Shown: positions 1-9,140, counted from the stretch's first letter. The stretch: DNA of 64,000 bases from Mycobacterium sp. 852013-51886_SCH5428379 (GCF_001665575.1 NZ_LZSU01000019.1:124001-188000), one strand, 5' to 3'. The notes: generated by a model not told the origin, from the sequence alone. Numbers and translations are program-made.

Positions 1-270
1 AGTCCCGTCGAGCGGATCGACCACCCACTCCAGCCCACTGTTCCCCGGCTGCGGCGCCAATTCTTCGCCGAGAATCGCATCGTCGGGCCGTGCGGCAGTG
101 AGCACGTCGCGCACCGCGCTCTCCGCCTCGCGGTCGACGGCGGTGACGACGTCACCCGCTGCGCTTTTGGTCTCCGCGGTGAAGTGGGTGGTCAATCGAC
201 GTGCACAGACATCGGCGCCGCGCTGCGCGGCCTCGACGGCGAGGCCGCGCAGGTCCTCGCGCGGTTTCAC
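1..270 (-). CDS. Inositol monophosphatase family protein (partial, C-terminus outside window)
   Basis: Ninety codons are visible from a GTG at 270 to the window edge. The N-terminal half of the IMPase fold is recognisable: DVVTAVDREAE (substrate/metal region), ILGEE (metal-binding Glu) and, exactly at the edge, WVVDPLDGT, the family's DPLDGT metal-binding motif. Family members hydrolyse phosphate monoesters such as inositol-1-phosphate or sugar phosphates using Mg2+. The start overlaps the stop of the BtpA-like gene by GTGA, so the two are probably co-translated. With the facing sugar-uptake operon this suggests a sugar phosphatase, but the substrate cannot be read from this fragment. Confidence 0.85.
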   Translation of the reverse strand, partial: MKPREDLRGLAVEAAQRGADVCARRLTTHFTAETKSAAGDVVTAVDREAESAVRDVLTAARPDDAILGEELAPQPGNSGLEWVVDPLDGT

Positions 271-1082
271 AGCGTGGTGCGGAACTCTTTGACGGCGCCC
301 ATCAGCTCCCGCACCCGCGAAATGACCGCGCGGTTCTCGAAGACGCCGTCCTGCTTGAAATAGGTCCCGACGACCGCGCCGTCAGCGATCGCCAACTGAT
401 TGGCCGCGTTCTCGGCCCGCACGCCGGTGTTGACGAAGACCGGCACCGCCCCCGCCGACCGCTTGACCAGAGCCAGCGCCTGCGTGTCGGTCGACGATCC
501 GGCGGTCAGCCCGGACACGCAGATCGCATCGGGTTTGGTGGCGAAGACCGTTGTCTTCGTGATCGATTCGAGGCCGCGTTCGGCGAGATAGGTCGCCGAC
601 TCCGGGACGATGTTGAACAGCAGCTTGACGCCGGCGCCGCCCACACGGTGCCGGTGGCGGGCGACCTCGCCGACGTTGGTGTCCCACAGGCCGAAGTCGC
701 TGGCGTACACGCCGGTGAAGATCTCGCGGACCCACTGCGCACCGGTGGCCACTGCCAGGTCGATGGACGCACGGCCGTCCCACAGCACGTTGACGCCGTA
801 GGGCAGCGTCAGCTCGCCGAGCAACTCGCCGATCACCCTGGCCATGGTGATCGCGGTGATCGGCTCGGTCTTCGTCAGATAGGGCAGGCTGAACTCATTG
901 GAGATCATCACGCCGTCCACACCGCCGTCGCGCAGTGCGGCCAGCTCCTCCTTTGCGCGGTCCACGACCGCGCGGACACCGGCGGCCGAATCGAAGGCGG
1001 GGTCTCCCGGCAGCGCCGACAGGTGCAACATGGCGATCACCGGTTTCTGCACACCGAAAACCTCATCGAGCCAACTGGTCAT
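267..1082 (-). CDS. BtpA/SgcQ family protein
   Basis: A 271-residue protein of the BtpA family (predicted TIM barrel), recognised from PVIAMLHLSALPGDP at the N-terminus, GVDGVMISNEFSLPY, and the C-terminal VFVNTGVRAENAANQLAIADGAVVG-like segment. The family is named after a photosystem I biogenesis factor, but the E. coli homologue SgcQ sits in a sugar operon, and actinobacterial copies usually lie beside carbohydrate genes, as here. ATG at 1082 is preceded by a strong GGAGGA. It is translationally coupled to the IMPase-like gene and divergent from the FGGY kinase operon. The biochemical activity is unknown; a role as an aldolase or isomerase-like enzyme of the same sugar pathway is inference. 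Confidence 0.85.
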   Translation of the reverse strand: MTSWLDEVFGVQKPVIAMLHLSALPGDPAFDSAAGVRAVVDRAKEELAALRDGGVDGVMISNEFSLPYLTKTEPITAITMARVIGELLGELTLPYGVNVLWDGRASIDLAVATGAQWVREIFTGVYASDFGLWDTNVGEVARHRHRVGGAGVKLLFNIVPESATYLAERGLESITKTTVFATKPDAICVSGLTAGSSTDTQALALVKRSAGAVPVFVNTGVRAENAANQLAIADGAVVGTYFKQDGVFENRAVISRVRELMGAVKEFRTTL

Positions 1083-1115
1083 CAGATCCTCCGGGGTTGT
1101 CGCGGTCGCCGGTCT

Positions 1116-1130
1116 TGTTATTAGATAACA
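1116..1130. promoter_or_regulatory. Palindrome in divergent sugar-operon promoter region
   Basis: TGTTAT-TAG-ATAACA is a perfect 6-bp inverted repeat with a 3-bp spacer, AT-rich against the surrounding GC-rich DNA. It lies 34 bp upstream of the BtpA-like start and about 105 bp upstream of the kinase start. A repressor operator is plausible; no regulator gene for the operon is visible in the window. Confidence 0.45.
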
Positions 1131-1168
1131 TCTCGATCGAGCTTGCCGCGTCTTTTACGTGACGGTTA

Positions 1169-1181
1169 CACACAACGTGTG
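1169..1181. promoter_or_regulatory. Second palindrome in divergent promoter region
   Basis: CACAC-AAC-GTGTG is a perfect 5-bp inverted repeat with a 3-bp spacer, 53 bp upstream of the FGGY kinase start. Together with the palindrome at 1116-1130 it marks this 152-bp gap as the likely control region of both operons. Short arms make it weaker evidence than the first. Confidence 0.3.
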
Positions 1182-1234
1182 AGAATCTAACAGATAGACG
1201 CTACGGTTGGCTCCACGCCAGCAGAGAGGACGGG

Positions 1235-2722
1235 ATGGCCCAGTTCACCATCGGTGTCGACATCGGGACCACGGGCACCAAGACCGTGCTCGTCGATGTC
1301 TCCGCCGGCCGCATCGTGGCCCAAGCCGCCCGTGACACCCGCCTGATCGCCGACCGCGCCGGACATGCCGAAGCCGATCCTGGTCAGTGGATCGATAACG
1401 CGCACAGCACGATTCGCGAGGTACTCGCAGCATCCGGGGTCTCACCCGCCGATGTCGGCGCGCTGGCGACGACGGGCATGGTGCCCGCCGTGGTCCCCGT
1501 GGACGCGCACGGCGACCCGGTTCGGCGCGCGCTGCTGCAGAACGACGCCCGCGCCACCGCGGAGATCGAGATGCTCCGCACCACAATGGATCCCGAGTCG
1601 GCCCTGGCCGCGACCGGTTCCGCGATCACGCAGCAATCGGTTGCCCCCACCGCAATGTGGTTGCGGCGCAATGAATCACGGCAGTGGCGCGATACCGCAC
1701 GCCTTGTCGGCTCCTACGACTGGGTGCTGATGGCGCTCGGCGCCGACCCCCACGTCGAGTTGAACTGGGCGATCGAATCGGGGTTGGGGACTCTTTACGG
1801 CAGCCTGTACGGACCCGCCTTCGCCGCCGCCGAACTGTCCACAGACCTGGTCCCGCACGTGCTCGCGCCCGGGGCGACGGCAGGCGCCCTGCACCCCGAC
1901 GCCGCGGCCGCGACGGGGCTACCCGTCGGCCTCCCCCTGGTCGTGGGCGGCGCCGACCACGTGCTGTCAGCCTATGCGGCCGGGGTGAACGCCCCCGGTG
2001 ACTGGCTGGTCAAGCTCGGCGGCGCCGGTGACGTGCTGGCCGCCAGTGACACCCCTGTCGTCGACGCCCGCCTCTACCTGGATGCGCACCCGGTCCCGGG
2101 CCGGTGGCTGCCGAACGGGTGCATGGCCACCAGCGGCAGCCTCATCCGGTGGTTCCAGACGCTGGTCGGCGGGGTCGAACTGACCGATCTGGACGACGAA
2201 GCCGCCGGGCGCGGCCCCGCGGAACTACTCTGTCTGCCCTACTTCCTCGGCGAGAAGAGCCCGCTGCACGACCCGGATCTTCGCGGCGCATTCGTCGGAC
2301 TCGACCTCGTCCACACCCGCGCCGATATGTATCGCGCCGTGCTCGAGGCCATCGCCTTCGGCTTCAAGCACCACACCGAGGTGTTCGCCGACATCGGCGT
2401 CCGTCTCGGACCGGCGATGGTGACCAACGGCGGTAGTAAGTCGGTGCTCTGGAAGCAGATCCTGGCCGATGTGCTCGACGCCCCGCTCTGGCCGGTGATC
2501 GGCCATCCGGGCGCGTCCCTGGGCGCGGCACTGGCCGCCGCGGTGGGCGTGGGCATGGTCGACGGCTGGGACGACATCGGCAGATTCCGTACGCTCGGCG
2601 ACCCGGTACAACCCGAGCCCACCCGCGCAGGCCGGTACGCAGAGGCCTACGGACAGTGGCGCGAACTGGGCGACCTGCTCACACCGGTTTCACACCGGTT
2701 GGCTCGAAAGGACAAGCAGTGA
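1235..2722 (+). CDS. FGGY-family carbohydrate kinase (xylulokinase-like)
   Basis: 495 residues, the usual length for FGGY sugar kinases. The N-terminal ATPase-fold phosphate loop DIGTTGTK is at residues 9-16, the GGADH segment carries the probable catalytic Asp, and the C-terminal domain has the TNGGSKS adenosine-binding motif. The family phosphorylates ketoses or polyols with ATP. ATG at 1235 follows GAGAGGACGGG. It heads an operon with an SDR and a full ABC importer, which fits polyol uptake, oxidation to a ketose by the SDR and phosphorylation here. The exact sugar (xylulose, ribulose, erythrulose type) is not determinable from sequence. Confidence 0.9.
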   Translation: MAQFTIGVDIGTTGTKTVLVDVSAGRIVAQAARDTRLIADRAGHAEADPGQWIDNAHSTIREVLAASGVSPADVGALATTGMVPAVVPVDAHGDPVRRALLQNDARATAEIEMLRTTMDPESALAATGSAITQQSVAPTAMWLRRNESRQWRDTARLVGSYDWVLMALGADPHVELNWAIESGLGTLYGSLYGPAFAAAELSTDLVPHVLAPGATAGALHPDAAAATGLPVGLPLVVGGADHVLSAYAAGVNAPGDWLVKLGGAGDVLAASDTPVVDARLYLDAHPVPGRWLPNGCMATSGSLIRWFQTLVGGVELTDLDDEAAGRGPAELLCLPYFLGEKSPLHDPDLRGAFVGLDLVHTRADMYRAVLEAIAFGFKHHTEVFADIGVRLGPAMVTNGGSKSVLWKQILADVLDAPLWPVIGHPGASLGAALAAAVGVGMVDGWDDIGRFRTLGDPVQPEPTRAGRYAEAYGQWRELGDLLTPVSHRLARKDKQ

Positions 2723-3495
2723 AACACGATTCGACAGGCACCGTCGTGGTGACCGGAGCGGGATCCGGTATCGGCCGGGCGATCGTCACCACGCTCGCCG
2801 ACCGGGGCTGGCGGGTCATCGTCACCGACCTCGACACCGCGGCCGCAGAACAGTCGGTGGCCGGGCTGAGCGGATCCGGCCACGAAAGTCATCACCTCGA
2901 CGTGACCGACGCCGGTGCAGCCACCCGGCTGGCCGACGACGTGGCCGACCGGCTCGGACTCGACGCCTGGGTCAACAACGCCGGAATCTCGGCCATGGCG
3001 CCCTTCCTCGACGTGACCGGCGAACAATACGACCGCAGCCTCGAGGTCAACCTGCGCTCGGTCTTCTTCTGCGGCCAGGCTGCGGCACGGGCCATGGTGC
3101 GCACCGGACGTGAAGGCACAATCGTGAACACGGCGTCGATGGCCGCCAAGCAGGGACGGGTGCCGTTCCTGTCGGACTATGTCGCCTCCAAGTTCGGCGT
3201 GCTGGGCCTGACCCAGGCCATGGCCTACGAGCTCGCCGCCCACCGGATCACCGTGAACTGCGTGTGCCCGGGCTTCGTCGCCACCCCGATGCAGAGCCGA
3301 GAGCTGGAATGGGAGGCCCGGCTGACCGGATCCACTCCGGAGGCGGTGCGTGACGGCTGGGTCGAGGCCACCCCCCTGGGCCGGTTGCAGACACCCGACG
3401 ACGTCGCCCGCGCGGTGGCGTTCCTGGTGTCCGACGACGCCCGTTTCATCACCGGCGAAGCGCTGTCCGTCAACGGCGGCGCATACATGGACTGA
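2719..3495 (+). CDS. SDR-family oxidoreductase (probable polyol dehydrogenase)
   Basis: 258 residues with the classical SDR layout: TGAGSGIG cofactor motif at 12-19, NNAG, the catalytic Ser in NTASMAAK, YVASK for Tyr and Lys, and a C-terminal SVNGGAYMD ending. An Asp after the second strand (TDLDT) suggests NAD(H). The GTG start overlaps the kinase stop as GTGA and follows GAAAGGA; a longer frame exists upstream but lies wholly inside the kinase. Next to an FGGY kinase and importer, oxidation of an imported polyol to the ketose used by the kinase is the most economical role, but this is inferred. Confidence 0.88.
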   Translation: MKHDSTGTVVVTGAGSGIGRAIVTTLADRGWRVIVTDLDTAAAEQSVAGLSGSGHESHHLDVTDAGAATRLADDVADRLGLDAWVNNAGISAMAPFLDVTGEQYDRSLEVNLRSVFFCGQAAARAMVRTGREGTIVNTASMAAKQGRVPFLSDYVASKFGVLGLTQAMAYELAAHRITVNCVCPGFVATPMQSRELEWEARLTGSTPEAVRDGWVEATPLGRLQTPDDVARAVAFLVSDDARFITGEALSVNGGAYMD

Positions 3496-3558
3496 CGCCG
3501 GCAGGCCCGGCCTCTCCGACCCGATTCCGCCCGTCCCACCCAACAGGAAGTGAGAACG

Positions 3559-4875
3559 ATGAAAATTCCCAAGCTACGGCCGCGTTCGGCGCGGTGGTTG
3601 CCGGCCGCAGTGACAGCCGCCGGGCTCGTGCTGACGGGATGCGCCGGCAGCGGCGGATCGGGCGGCGAGCAGCAGTCGTCCGGGCTGGGCGACGTCCCCA
3701 CCGACACCAGTGCCACCGTCCGGGTGCTGATGGAGAACGTGCCCGACACCGAGATCGTGCAGAATATGGTCGGCCGGTTCAACGAGAAGTACCCGCAGGT
3801 GAAGGTCGACATCGAGACCATGACCTTCGATCAGATGCGCGACCGGCTGGTGTCGTCGTTCCAGGCCGCCGAGCCCACCTACGACCTCATCGTCGTGGAC
3901 AACCCGTGGATGGACGACTTCGCGGAGGCGGGCTTCCTGGAGCCGCTCGGCGAGCGCATCGCCGCCACCACCGATTACCGGCCCGACGACTTCTTCCCGT
4001 CGCTGACCGAGATCACCGACGTCGACGGCACCACCTACGGCGTGCCGTTCTACAACTACGCGCTGGGCTACATCTACAACCAGCCCGATCTGCAGTCGGC
4101 CGGGCTGCAGGTGCCCACCGACCTCGACGCGCTGGTCAGCACGTCGCAGCGGCTCAAGGCCGGTGACCGGGCGGGCATCGCGATGCAGCCGCAACGGGGC
4201 TACAAGATCTTCGAGGAGTGGGCCAACTGGCTGTTCGCGGCCGGTGGGTCGATCTATGGCGAGGACGGCAAGCCCACACTGGACACCGCCGAAGCCGCCC
4301 GCGCGCTGGACGCCTACATCGAGACCTACCGCACCGCCGCGCCGGCGAACAGCCTGTCGTGGGGATTCGACGAGGCCTTCCGCTCCGTGTCGAGCGGGAA
4401 GGCGGCATCGATGATCGGCTACAACTGGAATCTGCCGGCGCTCAACGATCCGGTCGGGGCCTCCGGTGAGCGTGCCGGACAGTTCTCGCTGGCGCCGATC
4501 CCGGGCGGCAAATCCGCACTGGGCTCCTGGAGTTGGGCGATCCCGGCCAACTCCGCGGCCTCCGACGGCGCGTGGGCGTTCGTCTCCTGGATCACCTCCC
4601 CCGACGTCGACGCCCAGCGTGTGGCCGACGGCGGCGCGGTGATCCGGCAGAGCTCGCTGACCGACGCCAAGGTGCTGGCCGACGGATACGGCGAGGCGTA
4701 CTACCGCACCGTCGGGGAGATCCTCCAGGACGCCGCCCCGCTGACGCAGGGCAAGGGCGGCGAGGAGATGATCCAGGCCGTGGGCACCGAGTTGAACGAC
4801 GCTGTCGCGGGCAACAAGAGCGTCGCCGACGCACTGCGCGACGCCCAGGCCGCCGCAGAGCGGATCCAGCAGTGA
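3559..4875 (+). CDS. Sugar ABC transporter substrate-binding lipoprotein
   Basis: 438 residues. A lipoprotein signal peptide (RR-rich start, hydrophobic core, LTGC with Cys28) precedes an SBP_bac_1-type extracellular domain resembling carbohydrate-uptake family 1 binding proteins (EIVQNMVGRFNEKYPQVKV, YDLIVVDNPWM, AASMIGYNWN). It would capture the sugar at the cell surface and deliver it to the permeases encoded just downstream. ATG at 3559 was chosen over an in-frame GTG nine bases earlier because the AGGAAG ribosome site then has normal spacing. Substrate unknown; the family binds oligosaccharides, sugar alcohols or glycerol phosphate. Confidence 0.92.
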   Translation: MKIPKLRPRSARWLPAAVTAAGLVLTGCAGSGGSGGEQQSSGLGDVPTDTSATVRVLMENVPDTEIVQNMVGRFNEKYPQVKVDIETMTFDQMRDRLVSSFQAAEPTYDLIVVDNPWMDDFAEAGFLEPLGERIAATTDYRPDDFFPSLTEITDVDGTTYGVPFYNYALGYIYNQPDLQSAGLQVPTDLDALVSTSQRLKAGDRAGIAMQPQRGYKIFEEWANWLFAAGGSIYGEDGKPTLDTAEAARALDAYIETYRTAAPANSLSWGFDEAFRSVSSGKAASMIGYNWNLPALNDPVGASGERAGQFSLAPIPGGKSALGSWSWAIPANSAASDGAWAFVSWITSPDVDAQRVADGGAVIRQSSLTDAKVLADGYGEAYYRTVGEILQDAAPLTQGKGGEEMIQAVGTELNDAVAGNKSVADALRDAQAAAERIQQ

Positions 4876-4912
4876 CAGTGGGGAATCCGGCGGCCGCCGC
4901 GGTGGTGGGCGG

Positions 4913-5779
4913 ATGAAGCTCGGCTTCAAGTACGGAATGGTCGCGCCGCTGCTCGCGCTCTTCGCGGTGGCCGTCGGGTTCCCCCTCTGCTACGCGGCAT
5001 ATCTCTCGGTCACCGACTACCGGTTGACCGATCGCACTCCGCCGGATTTCGTCGGGGTCGGCAACTTCACCAGCGCGCTCGGCAACGGCGCCTTCTGGGA
5101 GGCGTTCGCCACCACGGCGACGTACGTGGTGATCGCCGTGGTGCTCGAGCTGGTCTTGGGCTTCGGGGTGGCGCTGGCGCTGCATCAGCAGCGCTGGGCG
5201 AAGGATCTGTCCCGGGCGCTGGTGTTGGCGCCGATGTTCATCACGCCGATCGCCGTCGGCCTGATCTTCCGGTTCCTGCTCAACGACCAGATCGGTGCGG
5301 TGCCGGCGCTGCTGCACGCCGTCGGTGCCGACTATGACTTCTTCGGGTCCGGACGGGCACTGCTCACACTGGCGTTCATCGACGTCTGGCAGTGGACGCC
5401 GTTCATGGTGCTGCTGATCCTGGCCGGCCTGGAGTCGATGCCCAAACAACCCATGGAGGCCGCGCGCGTGGACGGGGCCGGGCCGGTCTACCGGCTGCGT
5501 CGCGTCCTGATCCCGATGCTGGCCCCGGTGTTGACGGTGGCGGTCCTGTTGCGCAGCCTCGACGCCCTGCGGGTGTTCGAGTACGTCTACGCCACCACCA
5601 GGGGCGGCCCCGGCACCGACACGCAGACCCTGCAGTACTTCATGTACCTGGAGGGCATCCAGTTCTTCCGGCTGGCACAGGCCAGCGCTATGGCGTTCAT
5701 CGTGCTGGCGCTGGTGCTCGTCGTCATCGTCGTGGCGTTCCGCACGATGGAGCGCACCCGGACGGGAAGCAACCGATGA
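4913..5779 (+). CDS. Sugar ABC transporter permease (MalF-type)
   Basis: 288 residues with six predicted membrane helices, starting with a hydrophobic helix at about 10-30. The cytoplasmic EAA loop that contacts the ATPase is present as EAARVDGAGPVYRLRRVLIPML. It forms a heterodimeric channel with the next permease. The gene follows the binding-protein gene after 37 nt and overlaps the next permease by ATGA. Typical of CUT1-class importers. Confidence 0.93.
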   Translation: MKLGFKYGMVAPLLALFAVAVGFPLCYAAYLSVTDYRLTDRTPPDFVGVGNFTSALGNGAFWEAFATTATYVVIAVVLELVLGFGVALALHQQRWAKDLSRALVLAPMFITPIAVGLIFRFLLNDQIGAVPALLHAVGADYDFFGSGRALLTLAFIDVWQWTPFMVLLILAGLESMPKQPMEAARVDGAGPVYRLRRVLIPMLAPVLTVAVLLRSLDALRVFEYVYATTRGGPGTDTQTLQYFMYLEGIQFFRLAQASAMAFIVLALVLVVIVVAFRTMERTRTGSNR

Positions 5780-6591
5780 ATCGATCGCGTCCGCTCGACG
5801 TCCTGCGGATCACCGTGCTGACCACGGCGCTGGTGTTCGTGCTGTTCCCGATCGCCTGGGTGGCGCTGGCCAGTCTCAAGACGCCCGAACAGATGTCGGA
5901 GCCCTGGCTGCTGGCCTTCACGCCGACGTTCGACAACTGGGCCGCGGTGCTGGACTCCGGCATCTTCGCCGCCGCCGGCCGCAGCGCCCTGGTCGGCGTG
6001 GTGACCGTGGCGGTGAGCCTGGTCGTGGGCAGCATGGGCGCCTACGCCATCGCCAAGTACCGCGCCGGCGGTTCGCTCACCCGGTTCGGCATGCTCGCCG
6101 CACAGGTGGTGCCCCCCGCGGTGATGGTCTTCCCCTTCCTCACCATGGCCCAGGCGCTGCGGCTGACCGACACGCTCGCGCCGGTGATCTTCGCCCACCT
6201 GAGTTTCGTGCTGCCGCTGGTGACCTGGTTCCTGATCGGCTTCTTCGAGGCTGTGCCCTCGTCGCTCGAGGAGCAGGCCAGGGTCGACGGATTCAGCCGG
6301 TGGCAGGCCTTCCGGCTCGTGGTGCTGCCCCAGGTGTACCCGGGCATCGGCGCGGCAGGCATCTTCGGCTTCACGCTGTCGTGGAACGACCTGTTCTACG
6401 GGCTGATCCTGGCGCCGGGCAATGCGGCGATCCTGCCGGTGGCCATCGCCAACTTCAACACCTTCCGCGGCGTGCAGATCGGCACCATGAGCGCCGCCAT
6501 CATCATCGCGATCGTGCCGGTCGTGGTGGCCAGCTTCTTCATCCAGCGCCGCTTGGTCCAGGGGATCAGCGGCGGCGCGGTCAAGTACTAG
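5776..6591 (+). CDS. Sugar ABC transporter permease (MalG-type)
   Basis: 271 residues, six predicted membrane helices, EAA loop EEQARVDGFSRWQAFRLVVLP and the C-terminal IQRRLVQGISGGAVKY tail typical of MalG-like subunits. ATG at 5776 overlaps the preceding permease stop (ATGA); the much longer open frame upstream is the shadow of that gene. It pairs with the MalF-type permease for uptake of the sugar bound by the upstream lipoprotein. Confidence 0.93.
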   Translation: MNRSRPLDVLRITVLTTALVFVLFPIAWVALASLKTPEQMSEPWLLAFTPTFDNWAAVLDSGIFAAAGRSALVGVVTVAVSLVVGSMGAYAIAKYRAGGSLTRFGMLAAQVVPPAVMVFPFLTMAQALRLTDTLAPVIFAHLSFVLPLVTWFLIGFFEAVPSSLEEQARVDGFSRWQAFRLVVLPQVYPGIGAAGIFGFTLSWNDLFYGLILAPGNAAILPVAIANFNTFRGVQIGTMSAAIIIAIVPVVVASFFIQRRLVQGISGGAVKY

Positions 6592-6608
6592 TAGCGAGGA
6601 ACCCCTCC

Positions 6609-7658
6609 ATGGCATCGGTCTCGTTCTCTGCGGTCACCAAGGCGTTCAACGACACCACTGTGGTCTCCGACCTCGACCTCGAGCTCGCCGACGGCAGCAT
6701 GACCGTCCTGGTCGGCCCGTCCGGCTGCGGCAAGACCACGTCGCTGCGCATGCTCGCGGGCCTCGAGGACGTCACGTCGGGCACCATCCGCATCGGTGAC
6801 CGGGATGTCACCCGGCTGGAACCCAAGGACCGCGACATCGCGATGGTGTTCCAGAACTATGCGCTCTATCCGCATCTGACGGTGCGCGAGAACATCGCGT
6901 TTCCGTTGCGCGCCACCCGGGTTGCCCGTGCCGAGGCACTGCGCCGCGCCGACGACATCGCGGCCTCGCTCGGGCTCGGCGCACTGGTGGCCCGCAAACC
7001 CAAGGATCTCTCCGGCGGCCAGCAGCAGCGGGTGGCGATCGGTCGGGCCATCATCCGCGAACCGTCGGTGTTCCTGTTCGACGAACCGCTGAGCAACCTG
7101 GACGCCAAACTGCGCGTCGAGACCCGCACCGAGTTGCTCCGGCTGCAGCGCCGCCTGGGCGTCACATCCCTCTACGTCACTCACGACCAGGAGGAGGCCA
7201 TGACGTTGTCCGACCGCATCGTGGTGATGCGCGACGGGCGGATCGCCCAGGCCGGTCCGCCGGCCGAGGTCTACGCGCGGCCGGCCGATGTGTTCGTCGC
7301 GACGTTCGTCGGCAGCCCGAAGATGAATCTCGTCACCGGTGCCGTCTCCGGCGGGGAGGTACGCACCCCGGGTGGACTGAGGATCGCGGTGGGGGGACCG
7401 GACGCGGCGGCGGTCACCGTAGGCGTGCGCCCCGACGATCTGCTGCTCAGCCCGGACGCCGACGGCACCGCGCGCGTAGAGCTAGTCGAACTGCTGGGCC
7501 CCCGGGCGATCGTGACGGTGCGCTGCGGTGAGGAACAACTCACCAGTGTCGTCCCGGCAGCGGCTCTGTCCGCGATCGCCACCGGAACGTCGGTACGACT
7601 GTCCGCCCAACCGGCTGACGTGCACCGGTTCGACCCGGAGACCGGTCGGCGCCTTTAA
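6609..7658 (+). CDS. Sugar ABC transporter ATPase (MsiK/UgpC-type)
   Basis: 349 residues. Walker A GPSGCGKT at 36-43, Q-loop (VFQNYALYPH), signature LSGGQQQR, Walker B VFLFDEP and the switch His in YVTHDQEEA, followed by a C-terminal regulatory OB-fold (about 235-349). This is the full architecture of CUT1 importer ATPases, so it may be dedicated to this operon rather than shared. ATG at 6609 follows GAGGAA. It closes the importer operon; the ArfB-like gene begins 10 nt after its stop but has its own -10 element. Confidence 0.93.
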   Translation: MASVSFSAVTKAFNDTTVVSDLDLELADGSMTVLVGPSGCGKTTSLRMLAGLEDVTSGTIRIGDRDVTRLEPKDRDIAMVFQNYALYPHLTVRENIAFPLRATRVARAEALRRADDIAASLGLGALVARKPKDLSGGQQQRVAIGRAIIREPSVFLFDEPLSNLDAKLRVETRTELLRLQRRLGVTSLYVTHDQEEAMTLSDRIVVMRDGRIAQAGPPAEVYARPADVFVATFVGSPKMNLVTGAVSGGEVRTPGGLRIAVGGPDAAAVTVGVRPDDLLLSPDADGTARVELVELLGPRAIVTVRCGEEQLTSVVPAAALSAIATGTSVRLSAQPADVHRFDPETGRRL

Positions 7659-7661
7659 TCT
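7656..7661 (+). promoter_or_regulatory. -10 element of ArfB-like gene (leaderless)
   Basis: TAATCT ends 7 nt before the GTG at 7669, the spacing expected if transcription starts on the start codon. It overlaps the stop of the upstream ATPase gene. Confidence 0.5.
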
Positions 7662-7668
7662 GGGTCCG

Positions 7669-8097
7669 GTGCAGGACCTCGTCGTGACGCCCGCGTTCGT
7701 GGTGCCCGGGTCGGAGCTGAGCGAACGCTTCTCCCGCTCGTCGGGTCCCGGCGGCCAGGGGGTCAACACCACCGACAGCCGCGTCGAGCTGTCGTTCGAC
7801 GTCGCAAACTCCCCCGCGGTGCCGCAGCATCTGCGCCACCGGATGCTGTGTCGGCTGCGCGGGCGGCTCAGCACAGGTGTCCTGACGGTGACGGCGAGTG
7901 AGCATCGCGCTCAACTGCAGAACCGCACCGCCGCGCGTGAGCGGATGGCACGGCTGCTGCGCGACGCGGCGGCGGCTCCCCCGCCGGCGCGCCGTCCGAC
8001 CCGGCCGACGCGGGGTTCGAAGGAACGCCGGATCGGCGAGAAGAAGCGTCGCGGGACGCTCAAACAGGGCCGCCGCGGCGGCTGGGATCAGACCTAG
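7669..8097 (+). CDS. ArfB-like peptidyl-tRNA hydrolase domain protein (RF-1 family)
   Basis: 142 residues. The class I release-factor catalytic motif is present as [18 protein letters not shown] (GGQ at about residues 25-27), followed by a basic, disordered tail ([26 protein letters not shown]) that in ArfB/YaeJ enters the mRNA channel. Such proteins hydrolyse peptidyl-tRNA on stalled ribosomes and need no stop codon. GTG at 7669 is supported by a -10 element 7 nt upstream; GTG at 7684 is an alternative. The stop overlaps the stop of ctaB on the other strand. Confidence 0.88.
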   Translation: MQDLVVTPAFVVPGSELSERFSRSSGPGGQGVNTTDSRVELSFDVANSPAVPQHLRHRMLCRLRGRLSTGVLTVTASEHRAQLQNRTAARERMARLLRDAAAAPPPARRPTRPTRGSKERRIGEKKRRGTLKQGRRGGWDQT

Positions 8098-9023
8098 AAA
8101 CTCAGCAGCGTGGGCAGGGCCAGCGCGGAGTCCACCGCCAGCGCGCAGAACACCACGGCCAGGTAGTTGTTCGATTGCAGGAACAGCCGCAGCGGCTTGA
8201 CCGGCTCACCGCGCTTGACGCCGCTGTAGAGCTGGTGGGCCATCACCAGGAACCACGCCCCGGCCAGCAGCGCGACGGCGGCATACAGCCAGCCGGTGGC
8301 CAGCGCGAGCGCCAGTGTCGCGATCACCGTCAGCCACGTGTAGATGAGGATCTGGCGGGTCACCTGGCGCTCGGTGGCGACGGCAGGCAGCATCGGCACG
8401 CCGGCCGCCTTGTAGTCGTCCTTGTAGCGCATCGCCAGCGCCCAGGTGTGCGGCGGCGTCCAGAAGAAGATCACGAGGAACATGACCAGCGCCGGCCACT
8501 GGATGGTGCCGGTGACCGCCGACCAGCCGATCATCACCGGCATACAGCCGGCCGCGCCGCCCCACACCACGTTCTGGGACGTCCGCCGCTTGAGCAGCAG
8601 CGTGTAGACGAAGACGTAGAACGCGATGGTGGCCAGGGCGAGCAGACCCGAAAGCAGGTTGCTCGACCACCACAGCCAGAAGAACGACGTCGCGGACAGC
8701 ACCAGCCCGAACACCAGAGCGTTGCGGGTGGGCACCGACGCACGGGCCAGCGGACGGCGTGCCGTGCGCTTCATCACCTTGTCGATGTCGGCGTCGGCCA
8801 CGCAGTTGAGCGTGTTCGCGCCCGCGGCGGCCAGCATGCCGCCGATCAGCGTGTTGAGGATCAACAGCGGATCGACGGTGCCGCGGTCGGCCAGCAGCAT
8901 GGCTGGGATCGCGGTGACCAGCAACAGCTCGATCACCCGCGGCTTCGTCAGAGCCACGTAGGACAGGAGCGTGTTGACGATGCCCCCAGCCCCGGCGAGG
9001 AGGGAGCGCTCGCGGATGCTCAC
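8094..9023 (-). CDS. ctaB: Protoheme IX farnesyltransferase
   Basis: 309 residues with eight to nine predicted membrane helices. The UbiA-family prenyl-diphosphate motifs are visible: [20 protein letters not shown] (the NxxxDxxxD-type first Asp-rich motif) and [14 protein letters not shown] for the second. It attaches farnesyl to protohaem IX to give haem O for cytochrome aa3 oxidase. The gene is divergent from tkt, as in M. tuberculosis (Rv1451/Rv1449c). GTG at 9023 follows GAGGAG at about 9 nt. Confidence 0.96.
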   Translation of the reverse strand: MSIRERSLLAGAGGIVNTLLSYVALTKPRVIELLLVTAIPAMLLADRGTVDPLLILNTLIGGMLAAAGANTLNCVADADIDKVMKRTARRPLARASVPTRNALVFGLVLSATSFFWLWWSSNLLSGLLALATIAFYVFVYTLLLKRRTSQNVVWGGAAGCMPVMIGWSAVTGTIQWPALVMFLVIFFWTPPHTWALAMRYKDDYKAAGVPMLPAVATERQVTRQILIYTWLTVIATLALALATGWLYAAVALLAGAWFLVMAHQLYSGVKRGEPVKPLRLFLQSNNYLAVVFCALAVDSALALPTLLSF

Positions 9024-9140
9024 GCAGGTAACTCCTCACAGGTGGCTTCACGCAGACTTCTACTACAGGCGATGGTAGACCCGGACGGCGAGCAGGCGAC
9101 AGCTGGGTGGACGGCACTGCGCTCCCTCGCGCGTCGGCAC

